Below, piece by piece: positions 35,401 to 46,900 of a DNA stretch of 64,000 nucleotides. The DNA is from Scatophagus argus (lineage: Eukaryota > Chordata > Actinopteri > Scatophagidae): assembly GCF_020382885.2 (NCBI RefSeq), contig NC_058508.1, positions 2,162,055-2,226,054 of the forward strand, written 5' to 3'. Numbering within the stretch: the stretch's first letter is position 1; each line of letters starts with the position of its first letter. The notes beneath the pieces were generated by a model. The model made no database searches. It was not told the origin of the DNA and saw only the letters and a list, made by a program, of their open reading frames with translations. Made by a program: the position numbers and the translations under genes.

Positions 35401-38400
35401 TTCTCACCTCAGCTGTGAGGGATCTGGAGGGCCAGACCAACCAAACCAACCCTGTTTCAGGCCGCGGAGCCCAGTACGAGGTAGATGTGGCCTCCTTCCT
35501 GTGGTCTGAGTCTCCGGGGGATCTTCTGAGCGATGCAGGGTGGGTCAGCGTCTCCCAGCGGGGGCAGCAGCACCAGAGGAGTAGCCTGGCCATGAAGACC
35601 CAGGCCCTGACTCCCTGTGTTCAAAACTTCTGCTCCTCCTTGGATGCAAAGCTAAAGGCCAGGCTGGACGATCTTCAGTACTACCTTCCCTCACAGGACA
35701 CAGGTAAGAGCAGTCCCAGCCTAGCTCTCCAGGCAAGTTCCAAATGTCCAAGCACCTGCTATAAATCTGCAAAAGAGTAGAATCATTTCAGATCAAAGTA
35801 ATCACATGCCAGCTAGACTGAGATTCTTTTCTTTTTAAATGTAAGGATTTGCTGCTAGCAAAAGAGATTTGGGTTCTGGACTGTTGGTTGGACAAAAGAC
35901 GCAATTTAAGCACTTTACTTTGGGCTCTTGTAATGAGAAGATTACACAATTTTGCGATATTTTATAGACCAAATGATCAATTAATTGTGAAAATAACTGA
36001 CAGATTAATCTGTAATGGAAATAACCATTAAAGTCAGCCTTAATGCCAGTTGGTAAATGTAAAAAGTAAAATGGTAAAGATTGCAGTGATGGTAATGGTA
36101 AACTTTATACTGTACCTCCTAAATGTTAGCATGATGACGTTAGCATTTAGCTCCGCAATAGCACAGCAATAGACTCTTCTTCAGTATAATTATTTGGCAG
36201 ATGTATACTAACCCAGTGTTATTATCACACCCTAAACAGTGTTAAATCTTTCACACTGTGCCCGACAGGGTCTTCCTCCATCTCAGTCAACTCCTCTGGT
36301 CCCACCGAGGGCTCGTCAGCATCCTCTTTTAACCGCTTCACAGACTCACCAGCAGTCGAGGAGGCTTTACGGAAAGGCTGCCTGGCCTGCGTCCGCCACA
36401 TCCTGTCCGCCATCCGCTCTGAACTGGCTGTAGCCTCACCGGACCCCAGCCCAGCCCGCCTCAGTTCTGTCCTTTTCGTGGCCAGGCTGTGCCAGTCCAT
36501 GGCTGAACTCTGTCCCAACCTGAAGCACTGCATTTTGGGCAAGCAGAGCAGATCAGAGGCCACAGCTAAAGGAACCCCCAGACAGAGCAAGAAGCTGGGA
36601 AAAGCCCGGGCCACCACAGAGGTCAGCCCTGCGCAGGCCAGTTGGACAGGTCTGAAGGAGGAGCTTCTCGACTGCAGCATGGAGGCATACCGCATCTGGA
36701 GCTCCGCCCTCTCCAAAGTCAGACACTGTCAGAAATGTAGATGTATATGTGCAAAAATTAATTTGTTGCATGTAATGTGAAGTCATTCAGCTAATTATGT
36801 TCAGATCCAAACAGTATAGAAACAATTGTGGACCTCTGATTCAGTCAGAGAACAAAAGGCTGAACAAAAGGCTGTCCAGCACCAAAAATCAGGCCTTAAC
36901 CTCACAATGTGAAAAGAAGAGCCTCTGAGCAGCTGTAAGATCGAACACCGCATTAATGGTTATAGATTATTTTGGTCAACAATTGCCTATAGAGACATTC
37001 GGCGTACACAGAGCAACATTAGCATTCTGTGCAACAAAATAATCCTAGCTCAAAGTCCTCTTAATAGCTTTTGGAGCTCTCAACTTCACCTCACAGTAGA
37101 ATACGGACATGGATCAGGTGTCATCATATGATCTCAGTACTTGAATGGTTTTCAAGGAATTTGGAGTTGCACTAATCAGTATAGTTCTAGTAACAATGTT
37201 TCAAATGACTGTGCAGCTCTTTTAGCATTTAGATCCTCCTGGTTTCTGCATGGTACAGCTCTTTTTGGTTTTTCCATTGTCAAAGCTTGTTGACTGTACT
37301 TGGTGCTTTTTTGATATCGTCTCAGTGAAGGTTCCAAGTGAGCTGACCTTATACTCAAACAATGCAGACCACTGATTGGTCAGAAAGAATCATCACTTGC
37401 ATGGCACATAATGCAAACTGACTGCAGTTTTTTGGGTGTTTTTTTTTATACACTCACACAGCTGAGAATCTTGCCTACATCGAGGGGGTTCCAGCTGCAG
37501 TGTAAAAGGTTGCAGTTTAGTATGATGAGCTGATAATTTAAGCTTTACTCTGCTGCTCCCAGGTATCCAACACGGAAGACGGACAACCTTGTTGAATTTC
37601 TTTCAAGACTAGTGACAGTGTGTGGTGTTGTGACAGGTGCTGCTGGATAAGTTTGGCACGGCGCTGCATGCTGAACCTGCTGGTGCCATCCTGACAACGG
37701 CAACAAACTGGGAGGATCTGGAGATCCAGGAAGAAGCAGAGTCCGGGAGCAACGTCACATCCAAAATCCGTCTTCCAGTCCAGGTCAGCCACACGAGAGG
37801 GACTCGGACACAGCCGGGGAGCGCAATGAATTTTTATTCCAGTAATGACTAATCCGAAACTTCTGTCTTCTTCAGCCATCTTGGTTTGTTCAGACGTTGC
37901 TCTTCCAGCTGTGCGTGGAGGTGAACAGGGTGGGGGGCCACGCTCTGCCCCGGCCCACCCTGCAGGAGCTGCTGCAGGCCTGTCTGGCTCAGGCCCTTCA
38001 ACACTACCACACACTCACACAGCAGGCTTGCAGCAGGGTAACTTCGTCTCACACACACACACACAGAGTTGATAGTGCATTGCAAAAAAAGAGGATCAGC
38101 TTGGGAAGTGGGCTTTTTTTGTCCATTTGTTAGATACGCATTAGTGTCTTGAATTTCCCTCTCTCTTCCTCCGTCCTCCAGGAGGGGGTATTCCCCATGA
38201 CTCAGAACAGAGCCTTGCAGCTGTTGTTTGACCTTCGTTACCTCAACACCACACTGGGCAGCAGACTGGAGGAAGGCAAGAGCTCCCGATCCCACCAAGA
38301 CCCCAGGTAATGTCTATTTTCAGAAATTGATCACAGGCGGCCATTTTGGTGTACTCTCTACAAAGCTCGAGGTATTAGAGGTACAAAATATTGGATCTGA

Positions 38401-41400
38401 TCTGAAAAGGAGCCCTGGAAAGGCTACCCAAACCTGCATGAATTCTTCTTTTGTTTTTAAAAAAGAAATGAATAGTAGCCTAATTTGAAAGAGACCTAAA
38501 AGCAGTTGGATTCAGAAAGTTCTTTTCACCTCCTGCACCAACAATAAAACATTCTGTAGCCAGCTGGCTACCTGGGACAGGTTTGTGTTCCCTCTTTGGA
38601 GATGTAGGCCTTTCTGATTGAACCACCTGCGTAGTTTTTATTCCCATGTTTTACACGCTGCTGTTTAAGGCTCAGCTGGTTTCTCATTTACAAACCTCTG
38701 TGGAGAAACTAATTGTTTGCATACATACAAATGAGGAAAGGAAATTATGGCAAAAAAAATATTCGGATTTATAAAACCTTGTACAGTTTCCTTTTATAAA
38801 AATCCAAATCACCTTGAAATTTCTCATATCTTGGTTATTTTGGTTAAGTTTTGTTGTGGTGAACTGAAACATGCTGTTTCTCCTCCAGATTCCATGGGGT
38901 CTGTGATTGGCTGGAGAGCTACATTGACCCATTTGACCTGGACGTGTTCACACCTCTGCTGAACTCTAACCTTAACCGTCTGTCCCAGAGGACCTCGGTA
39001 CTTTCAGCTGAAACACACACGCACACACACACACTAGCACTAAATGTACACACACATTCACAATGAGCTTGACAAGTGGCTACAGTGAGTTGATGAGGCC
39101 TCTGTTGTCCAGATGTAAAAGCGAACAGAGTACGCAGCTTGAAGCGTCGTTTGGGGATTGAGTGATGGGATTGATTGTTGCGTTTCAGGTGCTGCTTGGG
39201 CTTCTGACAGGCTCAGAGAAGCAGTTCACCTCACGGAGCAGCAGTGTGAACTCCCAAGAGCCTTACAACATCCTGCCACTGGCCAGCAGCCAGATCAGGT
39301 CAGTCCTCAACAGTAACACGAGGTCAATCAATCTAAGACTCCACGCCGTGTCATAATAATCGCTTATGATGTAGCTTAGATTCTTTAAAATTCATGGAAA
39401 TACGTTACACTTTACTGGCAACCACAATGAAATGTTATAATGCATTATTAGAAATATATCAATATGTGCTTCACTTTACTTACAATGCTAACTTATGATA
39501 CTCCATGGGCTGTTAGAGCATACTGTGAGTCCTTATTACAGCTCATTACTGAGGTGAGTATAGGTAGTCATAATGTGTCATTAGCCTCTGTCAGTCAACG
39601 TCTAGTTTCCAACTAGTCAAAAACATCTATAAGACACCAGAACTTAGAATTGATATACTACACATTTATAACGTTTGATGATTGTTGATATAGTGCATCA
39701 GGAAGCATTATGTGTGCTTATGTGTGTAGTCATGAACTATAATGAATGCATTATAATACACTATGAATGTCTCCATAACTCACTGTAGATGTGCTCTTCA
39801 TAGAAAGTGTTACCAGTATTACTTTGAGACAGCTGTTGTTTTGATCTGGTGCTATGTAAATAAGTTGAATTGAATTGAATTGAATGCTATATGTCAAATT
39901 GAATTATATCTGTCCCGATTCACATATGTATATTTTTTTATCAAATGTTCATCATGACAAATTTTGAGTGATTTGTTTAACACGAGAATTAGAATTTTCT
40001 CAACAAGTCAATTTATCTGAAACGCAAAATAACCAAATATAAAGATACATGGTTTTCATTGCACAGTGAAGTTATTCAAAATAACCAAATAAAATAATCA
40101 AATAAAATATTTAAAATTACAAAAAAAAAAAAAATTGCATTTAAATCATCAGAGTTTTTAGATGTCCAAATACAGTGTGGTTAGTACAGCGGTTTCAGTG
40201 ACCAGGAAGAGGGAACTAGTCTCCGTCTCTATGTAGGATATGTACATGTGTATTTTTAATCAGAGGTTATAATTGCAAAAACAGTATATGGACTGAATTC
40301 TCCCCGTGATCCCTCTGTCCTCTGCAGGTTCGGGTTGCTGCCTCTCAGCATGTCGAATGTGCGTAAGTCCAAGTCAGCCTCCAGGAGCTCTGATGCTGCC
40401 CATCAGCTGGTGAGTAACAGAGCTGGTGCTGCCCTGTTTCACTTGTTTTCTCATATGCTGACAGCCTCAGTATGTCTTTGTTTTCATTGTCTTGTTCCAT
40501 TAAATGTTGTCTGTTGTTACATCCTTTGCCTTTCCCAGCATTTTTGAGTGCGAGAAACCCAGGCAAGTTCATTAGTGAGGATTTCTGTGTGTGTGTGTGT
40601 GTGTTTTTGTTTTGGTTGGATTGCCAGTAGTGCTTTGGTTTACCTTTGGTGCATTTGCAGTGTGATAATACATTATGAAGTGATGAAATGGTTCTGGAGT
40701 CAGATGGGAATGAAACTAAAGACTGCTGTTCTGCTCTGTTCTCAATAATCTCACGTACTGTGCTTGGGCTCATGATGTAGCTCAGGATCAGGTAAGGCTG
40801 TGAACTACAGAATTTAATTGGGTAGGAGCAGTGATCCTGGGGCATTCTTAGCTCTTTGAGTGGACCAATCCCATCTTGAGAGTCCCACATTATTATTTAA
40901 GTTTGTGTTAAGCTTAGCAGAAATTAAAAAACAAAACAAATCTCTGTTCAGCTCAAGTTGGGATTTGTCCAAAATATGTCACATTTTGAAATCAGCGCAG
41001 CACTCCAGCCTTTGTAGGCAGTTTTTGTGAAATGCTCTCTTGACAGTCTTCATGGTCTTCTCAGTGACTTTAAAGGTAAAGAACAAATGTATTAGGCAGA
41101 TATTAAATAAAAATCACTAATTAGTCTGATCAAAAAAAGTCTCTTCTATTTAAATGAATCCTAAGCCTGTGAAATCAAAGATGGTGGAGGATGGTGGAGC
41201 AGCTCAGCAGCAGAGTGCTCAGTGCTGCCACTCAGTGGTGGCTGGAAGAATACTGCGTTAAACACTAACCTCCCTGTACTGTTCATCTTTGGCCACCATG
41301 GAGGAGACCTTTCTTGTTCAGAACAAATCATATTTTTTGTTACTTTCCACCTGTCTGATGGTGAAGACTTTATTTTCAACATCTTTATCCTGAATAAATT

Positions 41401-41699
41401 TTATAAGCCCTCGATTCCAACAGACAAAAACCAGGACTGTCGTACCTGCGGTGACAGTCCTGGTCAGGGCTCTTTGGGTCGTACTTGCATTTCTCAAGAA
41501 TTAGGATGACCAACAGGACAAGCCACCAGCAAACCTGACATTTTTATCCTTCCTCCTGCAGGCCCCTCCATCCTCCAAAGCAGACAGCGCAGACAGCTTG
41601 CGGCCGGGCAGCCTGTTCAGACAGCTCGCTGATCAGGACGAAGACACAGCTGCCCCTTCTTTATTCAAACTTAGCTGGCTGTCTGGCATGGCCAAATAA
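32447..41699 (+). CDS. cog1: COG1: conserved oligomeric Golgi complex subunit 1
   Basis: Exons: 32447-32752, 33208-33455, 33656-33837, 34025-34201, 34316-34472, 34954-35164, 35352-35703, 36269-36717, 37637-37783, 37876-38037, 38182-38306, 38889-38997, 39189-39298, 40328-40409, 41562-41699. Phases close to 984 codons plus TAA; human COG1 has 980. The N-terminus has the helical Vps51-type segment with KKEELRQMVGERYRDLI. Conserved blocks follow: KLLLEIPE, LYLLCCHLHSLLQLD, SRFPIL-like ARFPILVRQVA, EESSPRQAL-like EDSSPRQAL, WDDFLQQLF, CVQNFCS, VARLCQS, DPFDLDVFTP, NILPLASSQIRFGLLPLSM and the C-terminal LFKLSWLS. COG1 belongs to lobe A of the COG tether, which organises retrograde vesicle capture at the Golgi and so keeps glycosylation enzymes in place. 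The start is the ATG in agtgtgATGG; an adjacent upstream GTG is not needed. Identification is firm; splice choices were made by eye. Confidence 0.96.
39402..39817. mobile_element. Non-autonomous DNA element (MITE-like) in cog1 intron 13
   Basis: The outer ends are imperfect inverted repeats: cgttacactttactgg on the left, and ggtaacactttctatg read inward from the right. The interior is AT-rich with repeated 'cattataatgcatta'-type motifs and no ORF. The layout resembles a short fish DNA element with ggtaacactttat-like ends. The family is not assigned. Confidence 0.5.
39835..39885 (-). repeat. Reverse head of the 'tttatttata' repeat
   Basis: A degenerate head ending in a ttgaattgaattgaattgaa run, next to the MITE-like element, in cog1 intron 13. 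Confidence 0.5.
41430..41464. other. 12-bp perfect inverted repeat in cog1 intron 14
   Basis: The arms 41430-41441 (accaggactgtc) and 41453-41464 (gacagtcctggt) are exact complements around an 11-nt loop. The stem is GC-rich. The role is unknown. Confidence 0.7.
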
Positions 41700-41760
41700 C
41701 CCTTTGTTGCTCAAGACTTTTTATTTGCCTTTGCAGAAACTTTGGAAAAATGATATGTAT

Positions 41761-41766
41761 AGTAAA
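41761..41766 (+). terminator. cog1: Candidate cog1 polyadenylation signal (AGTAAA variant)
   Basis: No AATAAA occurs close after the stop. AGTAAA, a known weaker variant, lies 62 nt downstream and is followed by a T/GT-rich element (ttttgtcttttg). Confidence 0.4.
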
Positions 41767-42298
41767 TATAATTTTGTCTTTTGAGGAACGTGTCTTGGGT
41801 TAATCCACTTGAACTGATTGATCTGACGAATGAGACGAAACACAGCCACTTTCATGGAATTCATGCGTGCCGGTTCACAAGCGCTGACAGCAGTACTGTT
41901 GTCTATGCTCGCGCTCTGAGCTTTATGAACTGCTTACATTTTATTTAACACTCGTGCAAAGACGAGCAGCAGAAAAATAAGCGACATTGTTTTGGTGAAC
42001 TTGGCGCACCAACTTTGTATGTACTTTCACAGAGAAGGAAAAGGTTGGGGTCAAGTTATTATTTAATAATAATAATAATAATAATAATTAGTTAGCATTT
42101 CAACTCTCTAAGGGATTATGTGGTGTTAGTGTTGAGACCAGAGCAGAAAAAGTAGCAGAGATGCTAGTTTCCAGAGGATGAATCCCAATGAGTTTCCTCT
42201 ACCAAAAGTTGATATTTAGATTTTAGTAAAATGTCTCAACAACTATTGAATTGTTTTAAAATTTGGTAGACACATTAAATAATAATAACTAATAACTT

Positions 42299-42400
42299 GA
42301 TCAGCTTTTTGCTTTTTTGTCTAATGCCATCATCAGGTCAAGATTAAAATTTTGACCTGAAGATGGCACTAGACAAAAAGCAATCAGTGCTGATGATCAG
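42299..42400. repeat. Imperfect palindromic repeat
   Basis: The arms of about 43-47 nt (42299-42341 and 42352-42400) mirror each other, with cores ctaatgccatcatcaggtca and tgacctgaagatggcactag, a few mismatches and an AT spacer of about 10 nt. Upstream text at about 42180-42290 ('aatgtctcaacaactattgaa', 'aatttggtagaca') resembles the body of a fish dispersed repeat, so this is probably two copies meeting or a fold-back element. Confidence 0.65.
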
Positions 42401-42630
42401 TTGAACTTTTATTGTAATGGCAAGATGAACATACACCATAAAACATTTCAAAAGAATGCTTGAAATACCATGAAGAATAAGATCAATCATTTTATTCACG
42501 CACACCATGCACTCACACTCGGCTTATGAACATTTCCTGTGCCAGATGGAGCCGAGACACACGGGCCATGCATTCACACTATTTGGCCGGTCAGATGAAT
42601 CCCCAGCTGTTCTGGGGTCTAATGGAATAT

Positions 42631-42790
42631 TCAATTCAATTTTATTTGAAGTGCCAACAACAACAACACATTTAAATAGAGAAGAGAATGCAAGGGCAAA
42701 ACCCCACACTGAGTAAGCATTTAGTGGTGAGGAAAAAACTTCCTTTTAACAGGCAGGAACCTCGAGCAGAACCAGACTCAGTGTAGACAT
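42631..42790 (+). repeat. Diverged copy of the 'tttatttata' repeat
   Basis: The head tcaattcaattttatttgaa and the later blocks gtggtgaggaaaaaacttcc and caggaacctcgagcagaacc, in the same order as in the copy at 20724. The middle is rearranged. Confidence 0.6.
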
Positions 42791-43316
42791 GTCATATTTA
42801 TATCTGAAGATGCACACAACCAGCTTCCCAAAGCAGCCAAGGAAACATGATGTAGGCATCATATTTCAGCTTACACACTGTCAAAAGCAAGTTTGTCAGC
42901 ACCTTTTACCTGAAGAGGGGTATAGCAGCATGTATCCCGATTCCCAACTTTAGGGCCCTGTAAGATACTATCTAAAATTTCAAAACTAATCTGAGATAAA
43001 TTTATGATATCATCCAAGCTGGAAAGATATCATAGCTGAAAGATATCACAGCACAAAAGATACTATAATTATTCTCACATGGTGAAGTACAGTGAGAAGA
43101 TGTTTATGTGTAAGACATCACTACAGTCACACATCTCCTATCAGCTGCCTTGGCTGCAGTTGTGTTTACCAGTTTGTGATACCATTGGAAAAGAGTTCCT
43201 CACCATTGACTCTAACCACATACAGCTACATTTGATCGTTTAATATTCTAATAACTGTATTACATATAACACACACACAAACACAATCACCTGAAGTCTG
43301 CTTCATTTTGATCTCA

Positions 43317-43322
43317 TTTATT
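43317..43322 (-). terminator. rgs9: Candidate rgs9 polyadenylation signal
   Basis: TTTATT on the plus strand gives AATAAA in the rgs9 direction, about 0.67 kb beyond the stop. It is the nearest canonical hexamer seen. A TATAAA variant lies nearer (about 43822). Confidence 0.35.
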
Positions 43323-43993
43323 AAATTTGCGCAAATAATCAGATATACATACTATACAAATCTTCCATAAGGAGATCAGCTCTCTTTAACTTCAATGTAC
43401 CAACATATTGTTGAAGTAATATGCATGAAAAACTATTACAAACTCAGCTAAAGCAAAGTGCTGTGTAATCAGCCCTAGTGAACAGCAGACAAACAATAGG
43501 CTTGGCTTGGACAAGGCTGCTAATGTAATACATATAATGATGAGAATATCTTTAATTTCAGGTGTCATGCGTCTATGAATTCAACATGGAATAATTTTGA
43601 CACAAATGTGATTTTTTATGGAAATACAACATACTTCAAGCAAGTCTGTGGAGGCGCTCGGTCTCTGCCATGTTATATGTGACCTATATGACATGTGCAG
43701 CCTGCTTCTGGAGTTGATTTTCATTCATATATGTATCCATAAAAGCCACTGATGGAGGATGAGATAATGGACCCAGGGGCCACAGGTATGTAAAGGGCCC
43801 CCACCCCTCTTACACATGGACTTTATAAGAAATAACAGTTATTCACATCTGATCATTTGCTAAAACAGAATAACATTCATTAGCATGACAGTGAAGAGCA
43901 AATCAAATCCTTATGTACAATGAATATACCTGATCAGAGGACTGGTTCCTGGTATTTCATGTCTGACAAGACACACGCTTCCATCGTACAGCT

Positions 43994-46900
43994 CTACTTC
44001 TTCCTGTCAATTTTGCTCATCATGGCTTTGACGTCAACGGGAGCGGAGGCAGCAGCGGCCTTGGCCTTCTCCTCTTCCTCCTGCTGCCAGATGATGATGG
44101 GGTGGATGCCTGGGCTTCGGTTCTGAGCATTTTGCTCCAGCTGGGACGGACTAGGATGGAAACAGGAGCGTGATTAGGGACAAACGCTATTGATAGATGA
44201 ACAAAAAGCGCAATCATACACATATTTTGATGCTCTGTCTTGAGATGCCAAAAGGAACTTACATAAGGCTGGCCAACATGTACTCATGTGCAGTGACTGT
44301 TAGATGTCAGAAAGGTATTGCAGGGATCAGATCAGCTTAGCCACCAACCTGAAGTTATGAGGCTCAGGGTTCAGCGCCTTCTTCTGGATGTCTTTATACA
44401 CTGGCGACTTGAGGTAACGGAAGAAAGTATCCTGTACCAATGAAAGTACATGAGCACGCAGGTGAGCTGAAAGTCAGCTTCACTACACAAAAGCGTGTTT
44501 TAATCTGAAAATGTATATTTGGATGACACACTGACTCAGTAGGTCCTCAAAGTAAGCATTAATCACTTAGTGGTATGAATTAGGCACCTTGAAAGGTGAC
44601 TTGTAGGCACTACTAGCAGCAGGGATAGAAACACAACACCTTTTCGCCTCTCAGAGTACACAGACGCACCTTTTTCATGAGCAGGAAGACGTGTGTCTGG
44701 GCTGCTTCCAGGACGTAGCGGTGAGGATGCTCCAGACCTTTCACTGTCAGACCCATTGTCCTGCCATCAATGTTGATCCAACGGGGGGCACCGGGGGCCA
44801 GGAAGGTCCTGAACACACATGGACGCTCCAGATCAGTGTGATACTGCATGGCTGACAAACTATTTTCTCATCTTCTTACTAAGAACACTTCACATTGTGT
44901 TTTTGTGTTTTCTCATGAAATGAAAGTCCTCTACTGGAACAAGTGATGCAAGCTTCAGGTTGAGATTTTCCATTCTGTTTCACCTCTGATCACAGCCCAC
45001 ATCGCTGATGTATGGGTATGTTTGGGTGTGGCACAGAAGCGGGCTTCATTATACCTGTAACCACATCCACCACTGCAGCAAGATGAGAATTTAAACCACT
45101 GGAGGTTGGCAAAAGGAAGACTTGCAGCAGGAGTTTACTTACTATTTCATGTTCAGCAGAAATACTTGGAGCATTTGAATTTGGGACTAGTTTTCAGGGT
45201 CATTAGAGAGAGAATACAGTCTGGGGTTTGTGGAAATGTATCTGTTAATCCAGAGCTGCTAGATAACACACATATGTTGCTTTTCCAGGCTTTGAGAAAA
45301 GAAAAGAAAAGAAAAGCCTGGTGAAATAATTAAGACAGTTCATGCACTCAAAAGTCTGCTACACTTACTTTAATGTGAAAACCTTCCTATGTTGGCCCTA
45401 CATAGTTTGTTCATTTTGAAGATCTTAGACAAAACACACACACACACACACTGTTGAATGTATTTGTCCTACTTGAAGATGGTCTCTGCTTTTGTTGACA
45501 TGGAAGATGCACTGCCCAACTTCAGTTCTTCAGCTGCTTCCCAAAAAGCCAAGTTCTCCCCTGGGATACACAGACATGAACAGTGTATACATTTGGACAT
45601 TTGGATTTGGTTGTTGCACCAGAAGCTTTTGTCCTATACATGTTATTTAAAAATCATTTTGTCCACTGAATAAAGCCCCTGCAAGGAAACATTAACACAC
45701 AAAGAAGTCTAAGCTGCAGTATATTATTAGTTTTTTTGGATGGTGGATCTCTCTAATGTGGGAGGAGAGATTTTATAACAATTCTGAATTCACATTGCGA
45801 ACCCAAAAACTGCAAAGGAGAGGCTCCCAGAGAGAGTGATGGAAACTGAGAGCTGTAAAAAAAAAAACCACACACCTCTGCTGAGGTTCAAACACAACAA
45901 CGTTCATGAGATCATGAGATGGGCCGATGCTGTGTTTCATGACATCTGGCAACATACCGCTGAACTCTTTCTTGAGGAAGATCTTGAAGTCGTCTCGGCC
46001 TCGCAGGTCGCTCAGCAGCTCGAAAAAACTGAAGGACCAGCGTTCTACCCGCATCTTAGTAGGGACCTCCACTCTGGACACAAACACACTGAGTCACTCG
46101 CTGGACCCTCACTGCTCATACAGGACAGCCACATATGCCTTTTACCGAGACATATATTTACTATGCAGACCCACCTGCGTGGACCACACTAATTCAGCAA
46201 ATTCCTATAACCCCTGCCCATCCTCTCTCCCTCAGCTCGAGGAAAACGAACACGTTGGAGGAGATTTTTCCATTACTCTGTCTCAGGTTGAAATTCTGAG
46301 CTAATTTTTTCCAGTCCTGTTTAAAAGATCAGCACTTTACTGAGCCCTGAAAGGGTTTTTTCCCCACATGCACAGGAACAGTTAGTGAGCCAGGCCAGTC
46401 TGTGACAGCTCACAGCCAGTCTAGATCTTTTGTCTGATTTATTACTCATTCATTGACAGTTCTGTCTGATATCAGACAAGCAAATCTACTGACTTCCACC
46501 CAAATCAAAAAAAGAAGTTCATAATACCAGCTCAGTGTAGAGAAAATAATGAGCCTGACTATCTATATGATCATTTGTTGATTTGAGATTGATACCTTGA
46601 TGATGAAGATGTGTGATGTGTAGAAAATGCAAGAGGTGTCACCTTCTCATGTTCAGAGTCCAGTATGCGTCATTGTCTGTCTGCCACGGGTTGCTGGGTA
46701 GACAAGGGGCTAGGAACGGGTCGTGGCTTTTGTACGTGGTGATGTACTTGACCAGTCTGCAGAACCAGAACTATAGTGAGATCAAAGAGCCTCTGTGTGT
46801 CTAAACTGGTCTTGCCAGTGTTTGAACTGGTCACAGAACACTGATAATGAAAGGATCCAAGATATTTTATTATATATAATCTTAATGTCAAAATAAGGAC

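Larger units (their letters stand above)
41780..43316. other. cog1-rgs9 convergent spacer, repeat-rich
   Basis: No gene is seen. It contains an AAT microsatellite at 42064-42089, a long imperfect palindrome at 42299-42400 within a diverged dispersed element, and a copy of the 'tttatttata' repeat at 42631-42790. cog1 and rgs9 converge on this stretch. Confidence 0.5.

Noticed and set aside
40345-40890. 181-codon open frame on the minus strand over cog1 exon 14 and intron 14
   Set aside because: It partly mirrors the real cog1 exon and runs through a GT microsatellite. No recognisable protein features.
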